64,000 nucleotides of DNA from UBA1724 sp051884615 (GCA_051884615.1 JBJEVT010000030.1:71367-135366), one strand, 5' to 3'; counted from the stretch's first letter, positions 9,734 to 18,576 are shown. Program-made: numbers and translations. Notes: generated by a model not told the origin, from the letters alone.

Positions 9734-11341
9734 GTGGAAGACAAGGCGGCGCCGGCATCCAGGGAATCCTCCGGCAAGGGCGGGGAATCCCGGAGAATGG
9801 GGCGGGGACTCTTCTCCTCTGCCGCGGGAATCCTCCTGGGGCGGGTCACGGGACTGCTCCGGGACATGTGCGGCGCGGCTTTCTGGGGCGCCACGGGCGT
9901 CGCCCAGGCCGCCTACACCACCGCCTTCTCCGTCCCCAACAGCTTCCGCATGCTCCTGGGGGAGGGCGCCTTCACCAGCGCCTTCGTGCCCATGGTCTCC
10001 GCCCACCTGGCGCAAGACCGGCAGGAGCGGGCCTGGCGGCTGGCCTGCCGCACCATCTCCCTGCAGACAGCCATCCTCCTGGCCTTCAGCCTGTTCCTGG
10101 GCATCCTGGGCGGCCTGCTGGGAGTCAGCCATTTCTTCCAGGGGGAGACCGTCCGCACCACCTTCCAGCTTCTGCCGGTGCTGATGCCCTTCTCCATCCT
10201 GATCTGCGCCGCCGGGGCTTTCGCCTCCATCCTCAACTGCCTCAATTCCTTCTTCGCCGCCACCTTGGCACAGGGGGTCTTCAACCTGGTCCAGGTGGCC
10301 TCCCTGATCCTCCTGGGATGGGGCTGGACAAACCAGGACGAGGCCGCCCTCTGGCTCTATTGCGGCAGCACCCTCCTGGCGGGGTTCCTCCAACTCCTCT
10401 TCCTGGTGCTGGCCTGCCGCCGCCGGGGCTTCGTCTTCCACTGGGATTTCTCCTGGCGGGACCAGGAGGTGATTCTCCTGTGCCGCCGCATCCTTCCTGG
10501 CCTGGTGGGGGCGGGGCTGATGCAGTTGAACAGCCTGGTGGACAAGGGCTTCGGCCTGATTCTGGGGGCGGCCGCCGTGGGCGCGCTGAACTATTCCCAG
10601 CGCCTCGTCTATCTTCCCGTGGGCCTCTTCGGGGTGGCCATGGGCATGGTGGCGCTGCCCGCCCTCTCCCGCGCCCAGGCACGGGGAGATGACGCCGAAG
10701 TGGGGGAGGGACTGGACTACGCCCTGGGCATGGTTCTCTTTCTGGCGCTGCCCTGCACCGCCTTCCTGCTGACGGCGGGATACGATGTGGTGGAGCTCCT
10801 CTTCGCCCGGGGCGCCTTCCAGCAGAAGGCCATCGACGAGACGACCTACACCCTCCTGTTCTATCTCGCCGGCATCCCGGCCTTCTGCTGCGCCAAGATC
10901 GCCACCCATCCCTTCTACGCCCGGAAGGACACCCTCACCCCCATGAAGATCTCCGCTTCTTTCCTGGGGGTGAATCTCCTCCTGAACCTCCTTTTGATGC
11001 GCTTCTACCGTCAGGGAGGGCTGGCCCTTTCCACCAGCATCTGCTCCTGGGGCCAGGTGCTTGTCCTGCTGGCGTTGAACCGGCGTCTGCTGCCCCGGTG
11101 GTCCTTCCTCCCCTTCCTGAAGTCCCTCCTGCTCCTGGCGCCCGCCGCCTATCTTGCGGCGCGGCTGGCACGCTGGCTGATCCATGCCCTCCCTCCCTGT
11201 CTCGACGGCCTCGTCCCGCTTCCCCGACTCCTCCTGCTCCTGGTGGAGATGGGGCTTTTCGCCGTCCTCTACCTCCTCTTTTGCCTGCTTCTTCGCCGGC
11301 GGGAACCCCGGGAACTGCTCCAAAGCCTTCGCCGCCGCTAA
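9734..11341 (+). CDS. murJ: Lipid II flippase MurJ (MviN family)
   Basis: 535 residues from a GTG that has a Shine-Dalgarno-like AGGGAGCGG just upstream; an in-frame ATG at 9797 (MGRGLFSSAAG) is an alternative and is where homology begins. MurJ moves lipid-linked peptidoglycan precursors across the inner membrane and has about 14 helices of the MOP exporter fold. Family signs are GRVTGLLRDM near the N terminus, NSFRMLLGEGAFTSAFVP, PFYARKDTLTPM in the C-terminal half and a regular alternation of hydrophobic segments. It precedes the AraC gene by 15 bases, on the same strand. Confidence 0.92.
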   Translation: MEDKAAPASRESSGKGGESRRMGRGLFSSAAGILLGRVTGLLRDMCGAAFWGATGVAQAAYTTAFSVPNSFRMLLGEGAFTSAFVPMVSAHLAQDRQERAWRLACRTISLQTAILLAFSLFLGILGGLLGVSHFFQGETVRTTFQLLPVLMPFSILICAAGAFASILNCLNSFFAATLAQGVFNLVQVASLILLGWGWTNQDEAALWLYCGSTLLAGFLQLLFLVLACRRRGFVFHWDFSWRDQEVILLCRRILPGLVGAGLMQLNSLVDKGFGLILGAAAVGALNYSQRLVYLPVGLFGVAMGMVALPALSRAQARGDDAEVGEGLDYALGMVLFLALPCTAFLLTAGYDVVELLFARGAFQQKAIDETTYTLLFYLAGIPAFCCAKIATHPFYARKDTLTPMKISASFLGVNLLLNLLLMRFYRQGGLALSTSICSWGQVLVLLALNRRLLPRWSFLPFLKSLLLLAPAAYLAARLARWLIHALPPCLDGLVPLPRLLLLLVEMGLFAVLYLLFCLLLRRREPRELLQSLRRR

Positions 11342-11356
11342 AATCCCCTTCTGGAT

Positions 11357-12178
11357 ATGGACTACTTCTCCGATTTGGAATTCGTCTGCGCCGGCAAGGT
11401 GATCAACCGGACCCTGTGGAACCATGGCAGGGTCTTCGAGGGATACTACGGGCTGCAGTATATCCACCGGGGGCGCGTGCTGGCGCGGGTGGGGGACGGG
11501 CCCGAGGAGTCTCTCACGGGGCCTGCGGCCTTCTTCACCTTTCCCGGGGTGCCCTGGCACTACGGCCCGCCGCCGGGGGAGGAGGCGGAGCATTGCTGGA
11601 TTTGCTTCCAGGGCAAGCGGGTGGAACGATATTGCCAATCCGGTTTCCTTCCCAGGAAGACCAGCCAGCTGGGGATTCCCATCCGGGACCCGGAGCGCTT
11701 TCTGCTCTTGATGAAGAGCACGCTCCACCTCTTCCAGCAGGGCCAGGAAAACCCCATCCACCACGGCAGGACGGTCCTCCTGCTGGAGGAACTCCTCCTG
11801 GAGGCGTCGGCCTCCCGCTACGCCCTCCGGGAGCCCTCCATCCCCCTCCATCGGGAAAAACTCCTGGGCCTGAAGGAAAAGATCGCCGCCCACCCGGAAC
11901 AACCATGGGACTTCTTCCGGGAGGCGGAACGGCTCTCCCTGTCCTATGCCCATTTCCGGAAGCTCTTCCGGCAACTCTGCGGCAGCCCGCCGGGACAGTT
12001 CCTGGGGGAATGTCGCCTCCGCAAGGCGGAGAGCCTCCTTACCACCACGGAAATCCGCTGCGGCGAGGTGGCGGAAAAATGCGGGTTCCCCGACCGCGCC
12101 CAGTTCAGCCGGATCTTCCGGCAGAAAAACGCCCTCTCCCCCACAGAATATCGCAAGCGCTTCGCCGGATTCGACTGA
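11357..12178 (+). CDS. AraC-family transcriptional regulator
   Basis: 273 residues. The N-terminal part (about 1-150) is cupin-like, with aromatic/glycine turns and a GVPWHYGPPPGEE loop typical of sugar-sensing AraC proteins. The C-terminal about 100 residues hold two helix-turn-helix motifs, with LSLSYAHFRKLFRQLCG and the signature GFPDRAQFSRIFRQKNALSP followed by EYRKRF. It probably regulates a carbohydrate-utilisation gene set, but the target cannot be told. It faces the nagBA-containing minus-strand cluster convergently and shares the hairpin at 12184-12212. Confidence 0.9.
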   Translation: MDYFSDLEFVCAGKVINRTLWNHGRVFEGYYGLQYIHRGRVLARVGDGPEESLTGPAAFFTFPGVPWHYGPPPGEEAEHCWICFQGKRVERYCQSGFLPRKTSQLGIPIRDPERFLLLMKSTLHLFQQGQENPIHHGRTVLLLEELLLEASASRYALREPSIPLHREKLLGLKEKIAAHPEQPWDFFREAERLSLSYAHFRKLFRQLCGSPPGQFLGECRLRKAESLLTTTEIRCGEVAEKCGFPDRAQFSRIFRQKNALSPTEYRKRFAGFD

Positions 12179-12183
12179 CGAAA

Positions 12184-12212
12184 AAGCGCCGGCGGGACAG
12201 ATGCCGGCGCTT
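12184..12212. terminator. Bidirectional hairpin terminator between convergent genes
   Basis: A perfect 10-bp inverted repeat, AAGCGCCGGC paired with GCCGGCGCTT, encloses a 9-base loop. It lies between the stop codon of the AraC gene and the stop of the minus-strand oxidoreductase. A-rich flanking on the left supplies a U-run for minus-strand transcripts; the plus-strand U-run is short. Confidence 0.75.
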
Positions 12213-12225
12213 CTCCTGCGTCTCT

Positions 12226-13284
12226 CTATTTCTTCTTTTTCTTCCCCTTCGGGGCGGGCCGCCAGTCGTCGGGCATATCGTCGGCATGGGACTGGGCGCA
12301 CAGACTCCACCATGCCGTCTTGAGGAGGCTCTGGGTGGAAAATTCAGACTCCTGACCTTGGATTTCCTTCAGGAAGCCATCGAAATAATCCTCCCCCTGG
12401 GGATCCAGGGGAATGGCACGGGGGGCGGGGTCGTCCTCCAGAGCCAGGAGCACCTCCTTTCCCGCATAGGAGAATTCCATCCACCCTTTGGTGCCCGCGA
12501 CGGTGAAGCGCCAGTAGGAGGGAAGGGAGAAGGCGCATCCCCGAGGCGCGGTGTAGGAGACATCCCCCGTGACCCTGGCGCCGCACTTCATCTCAAAGGC
12601 GAGTTTGGCGACGTTCTTGAAATGGGGACATTCCGGGAAATACCGGTTGACATCCCTGACGTAGGTGAAGGAGTCGACAGGGCAGCCGCAGAGGCGGGGG
12701 AGAAAGTCGAAGGCGTGGCAGGCCAGGTCGTTGACGGTGCCCCCGTGCATGCCTTCCTGGAAATACCAGTCCGGGCGTCCCTTGTGGTAGTTCAGGGGAT
12801 GCATTCCGTTGAACTGGACGGAGAGGATCTCTCCCAGCGCGCCTTCCCTCGCCAGGCGCGATGCCGTGGCCATGGGAGGGCAGGTGCCCAAATCGAACAT
12901 GCAGCCCAGTTTGGGCCGGGGAACCTTCCTGGATTTGTTGCACAGGAAATTGATCCGCTTCCATCCTTCCAGCGAGGTGCAGAAGGGCTTGTCGGAAAGG
13001 ACATGGATGCCCCGCTCAAGGGCGGCGATAATGATCGCCTCCCGGCGCGCATAGACCTCACCCACCACCAGAACCTGGATGGGCAGAGCCAGCAGCTCCT
13101 CCAGGGTGTCCACGAAAGGACAGTCCACTCCCTTCGCCTTGGCTTGATTGCGGGCGTCTTCATCCTCCTCCCAGGCGGCGAGTATGGTGGCGCCGGGAGT
13201 CTGACGGATGCGCTCCACCAGGGAGAAGACGTGGACGTGCCGGAAACCGGCGAAGGCGAAGGCCAGGGGAGGGCAGGGGGTCAT
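12226..13284 (-). CDS. Gfo/Idh/MocA-family oxidoreductase
   Basis: 352 residues from the ATG reading MTPCPPLAF, which overlaps the TGA of nagA by four bases (ATGA). This family holds NAD(P)-dependent sugar and inositol dehydrogenases with a Rossmann domain and an alpha/beta domain. The Rossmann segment carries the DKP variant of the EKP motif (VLSDKPFCTS near residue 105), and GGTVNDLACHAFDFL supplies the usual catalytic Asp/His region. The C terminus ends in an unusual run of five lysines. Substrate unknown; its place after nagA suggests an amino sugar or derivative. It is the last gene of the minus-strand cluster. Confidence 0.88.
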   Translation of the reverse strand: MTPCPPLAFAFAGFRHVHVFSLVERIRQTPGATILAAWEEDEDARNQAKAKGVDCPFVDTLEELLALPIQVLVVGEVYARREAIIIAALERGIHVLSDKPFCTSLEGWKRINFLCNKSRKVPRPKLGCMFDLGTCPPMATASRLAREGALGEILSVQFNGMHPLNYHKGRPDWYFQEGMHGGTVNDLACHAFDFLPRLCGCPVDSFTYVRDVNRYFPECPHFKNVAKLAFEMKCGARVTGDVSYTAPRGCAFSLPSYWRFTVAGTKGWMEFSYAGKEVLLALEDDPAPRAIPLDPQGEDYFDGFLKEIQGQESEFSTQSLLKTAWWSLCAQSHADDMPDDWRPAPKGKKKKK

Positions 13285-14192
13285 GGTTTTTCCTCTAACA
13301 GGCGCAGGGCGTTTTCCCGCCCCACCCAGAGCAGTTCCTCTTCGGTGAGGAGATTCAGGGATTCCAGGAAATCCATGCAGCGTTGCATGGTGCAGGCGGC
13401 GGCCACCAGACACTGCTTTTCCGGATTGTAGAGTCGTCCGGAGGGTTCCAGGATGGCGTCGTTGCCCAGGATGCGAATGGGGCCGGGAGGCATTCCGGTG
13501 GCGTCGCTGGCGTCGCTGGTGACGATGGTCTTCCTGGGGCCCTTGACCTTCAGAATGATGCGGAGCAGTTCCGGGGGAAGGTGGTGGCCGTCGGAGATGA
13601 CCAAGGCGGTGAGGCGGTCCTCGGCCAGGCCCGCCAGGAGGGGATTCTCGTGGCGACCCACCAGATTGGGGCAGGCGTTGCCCAGGTGGGTGAGGGTTTT
13701 GGCGCCCGCGTCTGCCGCGGCGCGCACCTGGGCGTACCCGGCCAGATGATGGCCCACGGAGACCCGGATGCCCAGTTCCCGGGCGGCGTGGATGCCTTCC
13801 GTCAGGGAGGGGGATTCGGCGCTGATGGTCATCAGGCTGATGAACCCCTCCGTGGCTTCGTAGACCTCCTTCAGCTTCTCCGGCGTGGGCACCTGGAGCC
13901 ACTGGGGATTGTGGGAGCCGATGCCCCGGCCGGAGAGGAAGGGACCTTCCAGATGCAGCCCGGGCACCGCCTTCTGCAGCCCCCCCCGCTCCACGGCCCT
14001 GCGGATGACGCCGCTGTTCCGGCGGTAGAGTTCCAGGGGGCCGGTGATCAGGGTGGGCAGAAAGACCGCCGTGCCCGCGGCAAGCAGCTCCTCCGCGGCG
14101 CGGAGGAACTGCTCCTCGGTGAGGTCGGGGCTGTTGAAGTCCACCCCGTGATGTCCGTTGACCTGGAGGTCAACCCAGCCGGGATTCTTCAT
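13281..14192 (-). CDS. nagA: N-acetylglucosamine-6-phosphate deacetylase
   Basis: 303 residues. NagA removes acetate from GlcNAc-6-phosphate in the cytoplasm. Family signs are VDLQVNGHHGVDFN at the N terminus, HLEGPFLSGRG (metal ligand), SVGHH, THLGNACPN, ISDGHHLP and the catalytic Asp in VTSDASDATG. It is shorter than the usual 380 residues because the protein starts at the barrel and lacks the N-terminal beta-sandwich strand region of typical NagA. The ATG overlaps the nagB stop as ATGA, so translation is coupled to nagB, whose product acts next in the same pathway. Confidence 0.9.
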   Translation of the reverse strand: MKNPGWVDLQVNGHHGVDFNSPDLTEEQFLRAAEELLAAGTAVFLPTLITGPLELYRRNSGVIRRAVERGGLQKAVPGLHLEGPFLSGRGIGSHNPQWLQVPTPEKLKEVYEATEGFISLMTISAESPSLTEGIHAARELGIRVSVGHHLAGYAQVRAAADAGAKTLTHLGNACPNLVGRHENPLLAGLAEDRLTALVISDGHHLPPELLRIILKVKGPRKTIVTSDASDATGMPPGPIRILGNDAILEPSGRLYNPEKQCLVAAACTMQRCMDFLESLNLLTEEELLWVGRENALRLLEEKP

Positions 14193-14947
14193 TGCGGGTA
14201 GCTTCCCTTCAGCTGGCTGGCGGCGGGAGCATCCAGATAGAGGTGGCAGTCCGGATGGGTCTGCAGGATGCTGGCGGGGCACATGTTGGTGACGGGACCC
14301 TCCACGGCGGCGGCCACGGCGGCGGCCTTGCGGGCGTCGGGAACGGTGTTGATGATGGCCTTGGCACGGAAGATCTGGGGCACGCTCATGGAGATGGCCA
14401 CCTTGGGCACCGCCTCCATGGTGGGGAACCAGCCCTCGCCAAACTGCTGGTGGCGGCAGACCTCGTCCAGCTGCACGGGGAGATAGGAGCGCTTCGTGTC
14501 GAAGTCGGCGGGGGGGTCATTGAAGGCGATGTGCCCGTTTTCCCCGATGCCGATGAAAGCCACATCCAGGCGAAGGGCGCCGATTTCCTTCTCCAGTGCG
14601 TCGCAGACGGCCTGGGGATCGGGATTTTCGCCCTGGACGGGATGGAATGCCATGGGGGGGATGGGGAGGCGATCCAGGAAGGTCTTGTGGAGATTGAAGC
14701 GGAAGGAGGCGGGGTGATGGTCGTCCAGCCCGATGTATTCATCCAGGTGGAAGATGTTGACCCGGCTCCAGTCCAGATTCTCCTCCTTCACCAGGGCGTC
14801 GTACATTTCGTTCTGGCTGGGGGCGGTGGCCACCACGATGTTGGCGGTGCCGTAGTCCTGGAGGGCTTTGCGGATGAGGGAGGCGCCGCGGGCCGCCGCG
14901 GCCGCGCCGGACTGGACCTTGTCCGGGAAGACATGAACCTGAAGCAT
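14189..14947 (-). CDS. nagB: Glucosamine-6-phosphate deaminase
   Basis: 252 residues. NagB converts glucosamine-6-phosphate to fructose-6-phosphate and ammonia. Visible motifs are FHLDEYIGL (catalytic Asp), HPASFRFNLHKTFLDRL, and FIGIGENGHIAFNDPP with the catalytic His. The length fits the short NagB class without a long allosteric tail. The ATG (MLQVHVFPDK) is preceded by about 30 bases of almost pure pyrimidine on the coding strand and has no Shine-Dalgarno. nagA follows with a 4-base overlap, giving a complete GlcNAc-6-P to fructose-6-P module. Confidence 0.93.
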   Translation of the reverse strand: MLQVHVFPDKVQSGAAAAARGASLIRKALQDYGTANIVVATAPSQNEMYDALVKEENLDWSRVNIFHLDEYIGLDDHHPASFRFNLHKTFLDRLPIPPMAFHPVQGENPDPQAVCDALEKEIGALRLDVAFIGIGENGHIAFNDPPADFDTKRSYLPVQLDEVCRHQQFGEGWFPTMEAVPKVAISMSVPQIFRAKAIINTVPDARKAAAVAAAVEGPVTNMCPASILQTHPDCHLYLDAPAASQLKGSYPQ

Positions 14948-14976
14948 GGCGGGAAAAAGGGGGAAGGGAGGGAGGG

Positions 14977-14998
14977 AAAAAGTGGGGGGATTCCCCCC
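14977..14998 (-). terminator. Possible intrinsic terminator or attenuator upstream of nagB
   Basis: On the minus strand a GGGGGG-AAT-CCCCCC hairpin is followed by AC and a run of five T. It lies in the 101-base gap between the upstream oxidoreductase gene and nagB, so it may end most transcripts before nagBA or attenuate them. Confidence 0.4.
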
Positions 14999-15048
14999 TC
15001 CGGGAGGGGTGCTCCCGGGGGAGGGAGGGGACGGGAGGAGGGGCGGGA

Positions 15049-16113
15049 CTACTCCTCCAGGCGGGAGAGGGGATTCTGCCGGTGGCACTCCTCGATGACC
15101 GCGATCTGGCGCTTCACCTGGTCCAGGGGGACTTCCAGGGGGGCGCCGTTGAGGATGGCGTCGTAGAGATTCAGGTAGAATTTCTCCACCCGGGAGTGGA
15201 AGTCGGCGCCTTCGGTGGAGGTGCTCCACTCTCCCTCGTAGAAGGAGAGGGTCTCCGAGCAGTAGGCGCGGCCCTCCAGCGGGGTGCGGATCAGCTTCTG
15301 TGAGGGGGCTTCCTGGGGATCGAAGTACTTCCACTTCAGCTTGTCGTGGTCGCCGATGAGGCTGCCGCAGGTGCCGTAGACCTGGTACACATAGGGATTG
15401 AAGAGGCTGCAGCTGGAGACCTCCATGTCCACCACGGGATGGCCGGCGGCGGACATGAGGAGTTTCACATGGTCCTCGGCGTCACCGTAGGTGTTGGCAC
15501 GGTCCATGTAGCAGACGATCTTCTCGGGCATGACGTTGCCCAGCAGCTGCAGGGCCTGGTCCAGGGGATGGGGGCCGGTGTTCAGCAGGGAGCCGGCGTT
15601 CATGGACTGGAGGGTCTGCCAGTCCCACCGCCGGGCGAAGCCGTTGAAGGCCATCTTCACCATGACGACCCGCCCCAGAATGCCGGAGGCCATGATTTCC
15701 TGGACCTTCCGGAAGGTGGGGGCGAAACGGCTCTGCTGGAAGACGGCGAAGAACTTGCCGGTGCGGGCGATGGCGGCCTCCAGCTCCTCCACGGTCTTCA
15801 CATCCCGTGCCAGGGGCTTCTCGCAAAGCACCATCTTGCCGGCCTCCATGGCCTGGATGGAGATGGGCACATGATCCGGGCTCTGGGAGGCGTTCACCAC
15901 CAGGTCCACGTTCTCGTCCTTGAGCAGGTCGCGGTAGTCCGCGTGTTTCTTGCTGGAGAACTCCTCGGCGGCCTCGTTCATGCGCTCGGGGATGCGGTCG
16001 CTGACGGCCACCACCTCGAAGCGTTCCCGGAGTTTGGGGCGCTTCATGGCGGCGCCGTGGATGTCCCATCCACTTCGGCCCTGGCCAATGATGCCAACGC
16101 GAATCTTTTTCAT
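15049..16113 (-). CDS. Gfo/Idh/MocA-family oxidoreductase
   Basis: 354 residues with the Rossmann start KIRVGIIGQGRSG, the EKP motif in VLCEKPLARD near residue 97, and LLNTGPHPLDQALQLLG supplying the catalytic His region; the C-terminal alpha/beta domain is complete. A Shine-Dalgarno-like AAGGAA precedes the ATG. It lies 48 bases after another family member (16162-17073) and about 100 bases before nagB, so it probably belongs to a sugar-derivative pathway feeding the amino-sugar module. Substrate cannot be read from sequence. Confidence 0.9.
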   Translation of the reverse strand: MKKIRVGIIGQGRSGWDIHGAAMKRPKLRERFEVVAVSDRIPERMNEAAEEFSSKKHADYRDLLKDENVDLVVNASQSPDHVPISIQAMEAGKMVLCEKPLARDVKTVEELEAAIARTGKFFAVFQQSRFAPTFRKVQEIMASGILGRVVMVKMAFNGFARRWDWQTLQSMNAGSLLNTGPHPLDQALQLLGNVMPEKIVCYMDRANTYGDAEDHVKLLMSAAGHPVVDMEVSSCSLFNPYVYQVYGTCGSLIGDHDKLKWKYFDPQEAPSQKLIRTPLEGRAYCSETLSFYEGEWSTSTEGADFHSRVEKFYLNLYDAILNGAPLEVPLDQVKRQIAVIEECHRQNPLSRLEE

Positions 16114-16161
16114 CGTGGGTTCCTTCTTATGTGTGGGGGTGAAGAGAGAAAGGAGGGGGGA

Positions 16162-17073
16162 TTATCGGGTGTAGATCAGCTGGGGCGTCCCGCCGCACTG
16201 GACGGAGCGTTCCGCGGCCTCCAGGATGGCCATCACCTCGAAGGAGTCGTCCAGGGAGACGGGCATCTTGCCGGTGCGGAGGAAGGATTCGATCTCCAGG
16301 AGGAGCGGGCGGTAGAAGTGCTCGGAGATGACTTCCTGGAAGAGGTGGGGCTCCCGCTCGGGGGTGCGGAGCACGCCGCCGTAGGCGTAGAGGCTCTGGG
16401 TGAGGGAGACGGTGGCCTTCCGCTCGTCGCCGTAGGCGAGGGAGAGGAGATAGCCGGTGGCGCTGGAGGTGACCTGGACGGTCCGGGCGCCACGCCCCAT
16501 GAGCAGCTGGATCATCTCCACGGCGTGGACGCCATACCACACGATGCTGGAGCCTGCGGCGGCTTTGCCCACCGGACCCCACACCATGCCTTCCAGAGGA
16601 GCGGGCACCGCCTTGTGGGCCGCCTGGGTCTCCTGGCAGAAGCGCAGGCAGCTGGCGGTGAAGAAGGGAACGCCGTGCTTGGCGGCCTGATCCCGGATGA
16701 TCCGGGCGTTCTCCAGGGTGTCGGCGTAGGGCTTGTCCAGGAAGACGGGCTTGCCCAGCTCAAGGCACTTCTGGAAATAGGGGAGGTGGAAGGAGGCGTC
16801 GTTGATTTCCAGGAGCACCGCATCGCAATCCGCCACGGCGGTGTCGAAATCCTGGGTCACCATCATGCCCAGGCTTTCCAGATACGCCTGGCGTTCGTCC
16901 AGTCCCGCCTTGCTCTGGAAGGGGGTGTCGAAGCGCAGGGCGCGGGTGGGGAGAAGGCCGGGAACCCGGTAGGCTTCTTCCACTTTCTTGTCCAGCATCA
17001 GCTTGGGAAATTCCACGGAATGGCTGGTGTCCAGGCCGATGATGGCCACTTTGATGGGAGTCTCGTTCGCCAT
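16162..17073 (-). CDS. Gfo/Idh/MocA-like oxidoreductase (short, divergent)
   Basis: 303 residues, shorter than the usual 340-390. The Rossmann domain starts IKVAIIGLDTSHSVEFPK, with SHS in place of the usual glycine-rich turn, and the EKP motif appears as FLDKPYADT. The GVHAVEMIQLLMG segment keeps the His. The altered nucleotide-binding turn is common in a subgroup of unknown substrate. The ATG follows a pyrimidine-rich leader. It heads the run of genes leading to nagBA. Confidence 0.8.
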   Translation of the reverse strand: MANETPIKVAIIGLDTSHSVEFPKLMLDKKVEEAYRVPGLLPTRALRFDTPFQSKAGLDERQAYLESLGMMVTQDFDTAVADCDAVLLEINDASFHLPYFQKCLELGKPVFLDKPYADTLENARIIRDQAAKHGVPFFTASCLRFCQETQAAHKAVPAPLEGMVWGPVGKAAAGSSIVWYGVHAVEMIQLLMGRGARTVQVTSSATGYLLSLAYGDERKATVSLTQSLYAYGGVLRTPEREPHLFQEVISEHFYRPLLLEIESFLRTGKMPVSLDDSFEVMAILEAAERSVQCGGTPQLIYTR

Positions 17074-17349
17074 AGGAGAAAGAAAAGAAGTGGGTGGGAG
17101 AGGAAGGGAGACTAGGGGAAAATCGTGTGCTTCTTTGTATAATCTAACGGGAAAGAGGAAGCATTCGCTAGGTGTTTTTGGTGAATATAGGTCTTTTTTG
17201 AGGATAATTCCGGCCCGGAGGCGCCGTTTCCCGGAAAAGAAGAAGGGCCCCGGGGGTGCTTCCGGCCTGGCGCGGCCGGGGTCCTCCGGAGCCCCGCAGA
17301 ATCCCCCTGGGGGGATTCGTATGGTTATAACTCGTTTATTTGCAAAGAG
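17074..17349. other. Intergenic region; AT-rich, possible promoter zone
   Basis: No open frame with coding character is present. The region includes AT-rich stretches (for example around 17130-17160 and 17330-17345) that stand out against the GC-rich genes, so a minus-strand promoter for the downstream oxidoreductase/nag cluster is plausible but no -35/-10 pair is convincing. An inverted repeat GTTATAACTC / GAGTTACAAC (17324-17357 region, one G-T pair) overlaps the stop of the next gene. Confidence 0.35.
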
Positions 17350-18423
17350 TTACAACTGAACTTCCTTGCCCGTGCGGGCGGATTCGTAGACCGCCGCCAG
17401 AATCTTGATCATGTCCACGCCCTGCTGAGGCAGGAAGCAGGGGGAGGCCTTGCCGTCCAGCACATCCAGGAAGTGCTTCAGGTTTTCCTCGTGTCCGTTG
17501 TCCTGCAGGTCGCCCACGAACTGGGTGTCGGTGAGTTGTCCCCCGTCTTCCCCGTAGATTTCCAGGCGGTTGGCGTTGGACCAGGTGAGTCCCGCCTTGG
17601 TGCCCCGGAGTTCCACGAAGCGGTATTCCTTCTTCACGTTGGAGGCCCAGCTGAACTCGATCTGGAGCACGGCGCCGTTGTCGAAGCGGATGAAGCCCAT
17701 GGCCAGGTCTTCCACATCGAAGGTGCCCCCCTGGACGGCGTCACCGAAGTTGGAGTTGACGGAGTCGGAGGTGTCGGAGTTGGCGAATTCGCAGTAGGTG
17801 TTTCCGGAGACGGCGACGGGGGTGGGGTTGCCCATGAGCCAGATGGCAAGGTCGATCATGTGGACGCCCAGGTCGATGAGGGGGCCGCCGCCGGACTGGG
17901 CCTTGGTGGTGAACCAGCCGCCCTTGCCGGGGATGCCCCGCCGGCGCTGCCAGCCGCAGCGGCCCGCGTAGATCCTCCCCATGTCTCCCCGGTCGATGAA
18001 GCGCTTGGCGGCCTGGGAGATGCTGGCGAACCGGTTGTTCCGCATGATCATCAGAATCTTCCCGGTCTCCTCGGAGGCGCTCTTCATGGCCATGGCCAGC
18101 TCGGGGGAGACGGCGTCCGGCTTTTCGCAGAAGACGTGCTTGCCGCTCTTCAGGGCGGCGATGGCGATTTCGGCGTGGAGGTAGTTGGGGGTGCAGATGT
18201 CCACGTAGTCGATGTCATCCCGCTTCAGCACTTCCCGGTAGTCCGTGTAGGTGTCGGCCTGGGGATGGAACTCGTCCCGGAACTCCTTGACCCGGTCCGG
18301 AAGGATGTCGCAGAGGGCGACCACCTCCACGCGGTCCTTGAGTTTCAGGTAGGTGGGGGTGTGGGCCCAACGGTTGATTCCACCGCAGCCGATGATGGCG
18401 ATTCTGTAGGTCTTCATTTCCAA
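17350..18423 (-). CDS. Gfo/Idh/MocA-family oxidoreductase
   Basis: 357 residues; an alternative ATG two codons in (MKTYRIAIIG) is equally possible. Rossmann motif AIIGCGGINRWAHTP, EKP in VFCEKPDAVS, and GGPLIDLGVHMIDLAIWLMG with the catalytic Asp/His give a full-length dehydrogenase of the inositol/sugar type. It is separated from the next downstream gene by 276 bases and has a -10-like TATAGTA about 90 bases upstream, so it is probably its own transcription unit. Confidence 0.9.
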   Translation of the reverse strand: MEMKTYRIAIIGCGGINRWAHTPTYLKLKDRVEVVALCDILPDRVKEFRDEFHPQADTYTDYREVLKRDDIDYVDICTPNYLHAEIAIAALKSGKHVFCEKPDAVSPELAMAMKSASEETGKILMIMRNNRFASISQAAKRFIDRGDMGRIYAGRCGWQRRRGIPGKGGWFTTKAQSGGGPLIDLGVHMIDLAIWLMGNPTPVAVSGNTYCEFANSDTSDSVNSNFGDAVQGGTFDVEDLAMGFIRFDNGAVLQIEFSWASNVKKEYRFVELRGTKAGLTWSNANRLEIYGEDGGQLTDTQFVGDLQDNGHEENLKHFLDVLDGKASPCFLPQQGVDMIKILAAVYESARTGKEVQL

Positions 18424-18509
18424 TCAGAAAATGGGGTTCAGGGACACGGAAACCGACGATGTCCGGGGGCGCCCCAGGGAGGAGACGTCCCGCCGTCGGG
18501 AAATGCCGT

Positions 18510-18516
18510 TACTATA
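18510..18516 (-). promoter_or_regulatory. -10-like element TATAGTA upstream of oxidoreductase gene
   Basis: On the minus strand GGCTATAGTAAC stands in otherwise GC-rich DNA, 87 bases before the ATG at 18423. No good TTGACA-like partner is visible. The same TATAGTA core recurs before fabH and upstream of the pseudopilin-transporter operon. Confidence 0.35.
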
Positions 18517-18530
18517 GCCATCCCGCCCCG

Positions 18531-18549
18531 GTCCTTCCACGGGAAGGAC
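18531..18549. terminator. Short perfect hairpin downstream of the M48 gene
   Basis: GTCCTTCC-ACG-GGAAGGAC is a perfect 8-bp stem with a three-base loop, 28 bases after the stop of the M48/hydrolase gene on the minus strand. No U-run follows, so it may be a Rho-dependent or weak terminator. Confidence 0.3.
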
Positions 18550-18576
18550 GGGGGAAGGCGGGGGCGGAAAACGGGG

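Noticed and set aside
9539..12313. Open frame of 924 codons on the minus strand
   Set aside because: Antisense to murJ and the AraC gene; Gln/Glu/Gly-rich shadow sequence.
17320..17360. tRNA or structured RNA at the GTTATAACTC inverted repeat
   Set aside because: Only one imperfect 10-bp stem overlapping a stop codon; no cloverleaf or TPsiC-like sequence.
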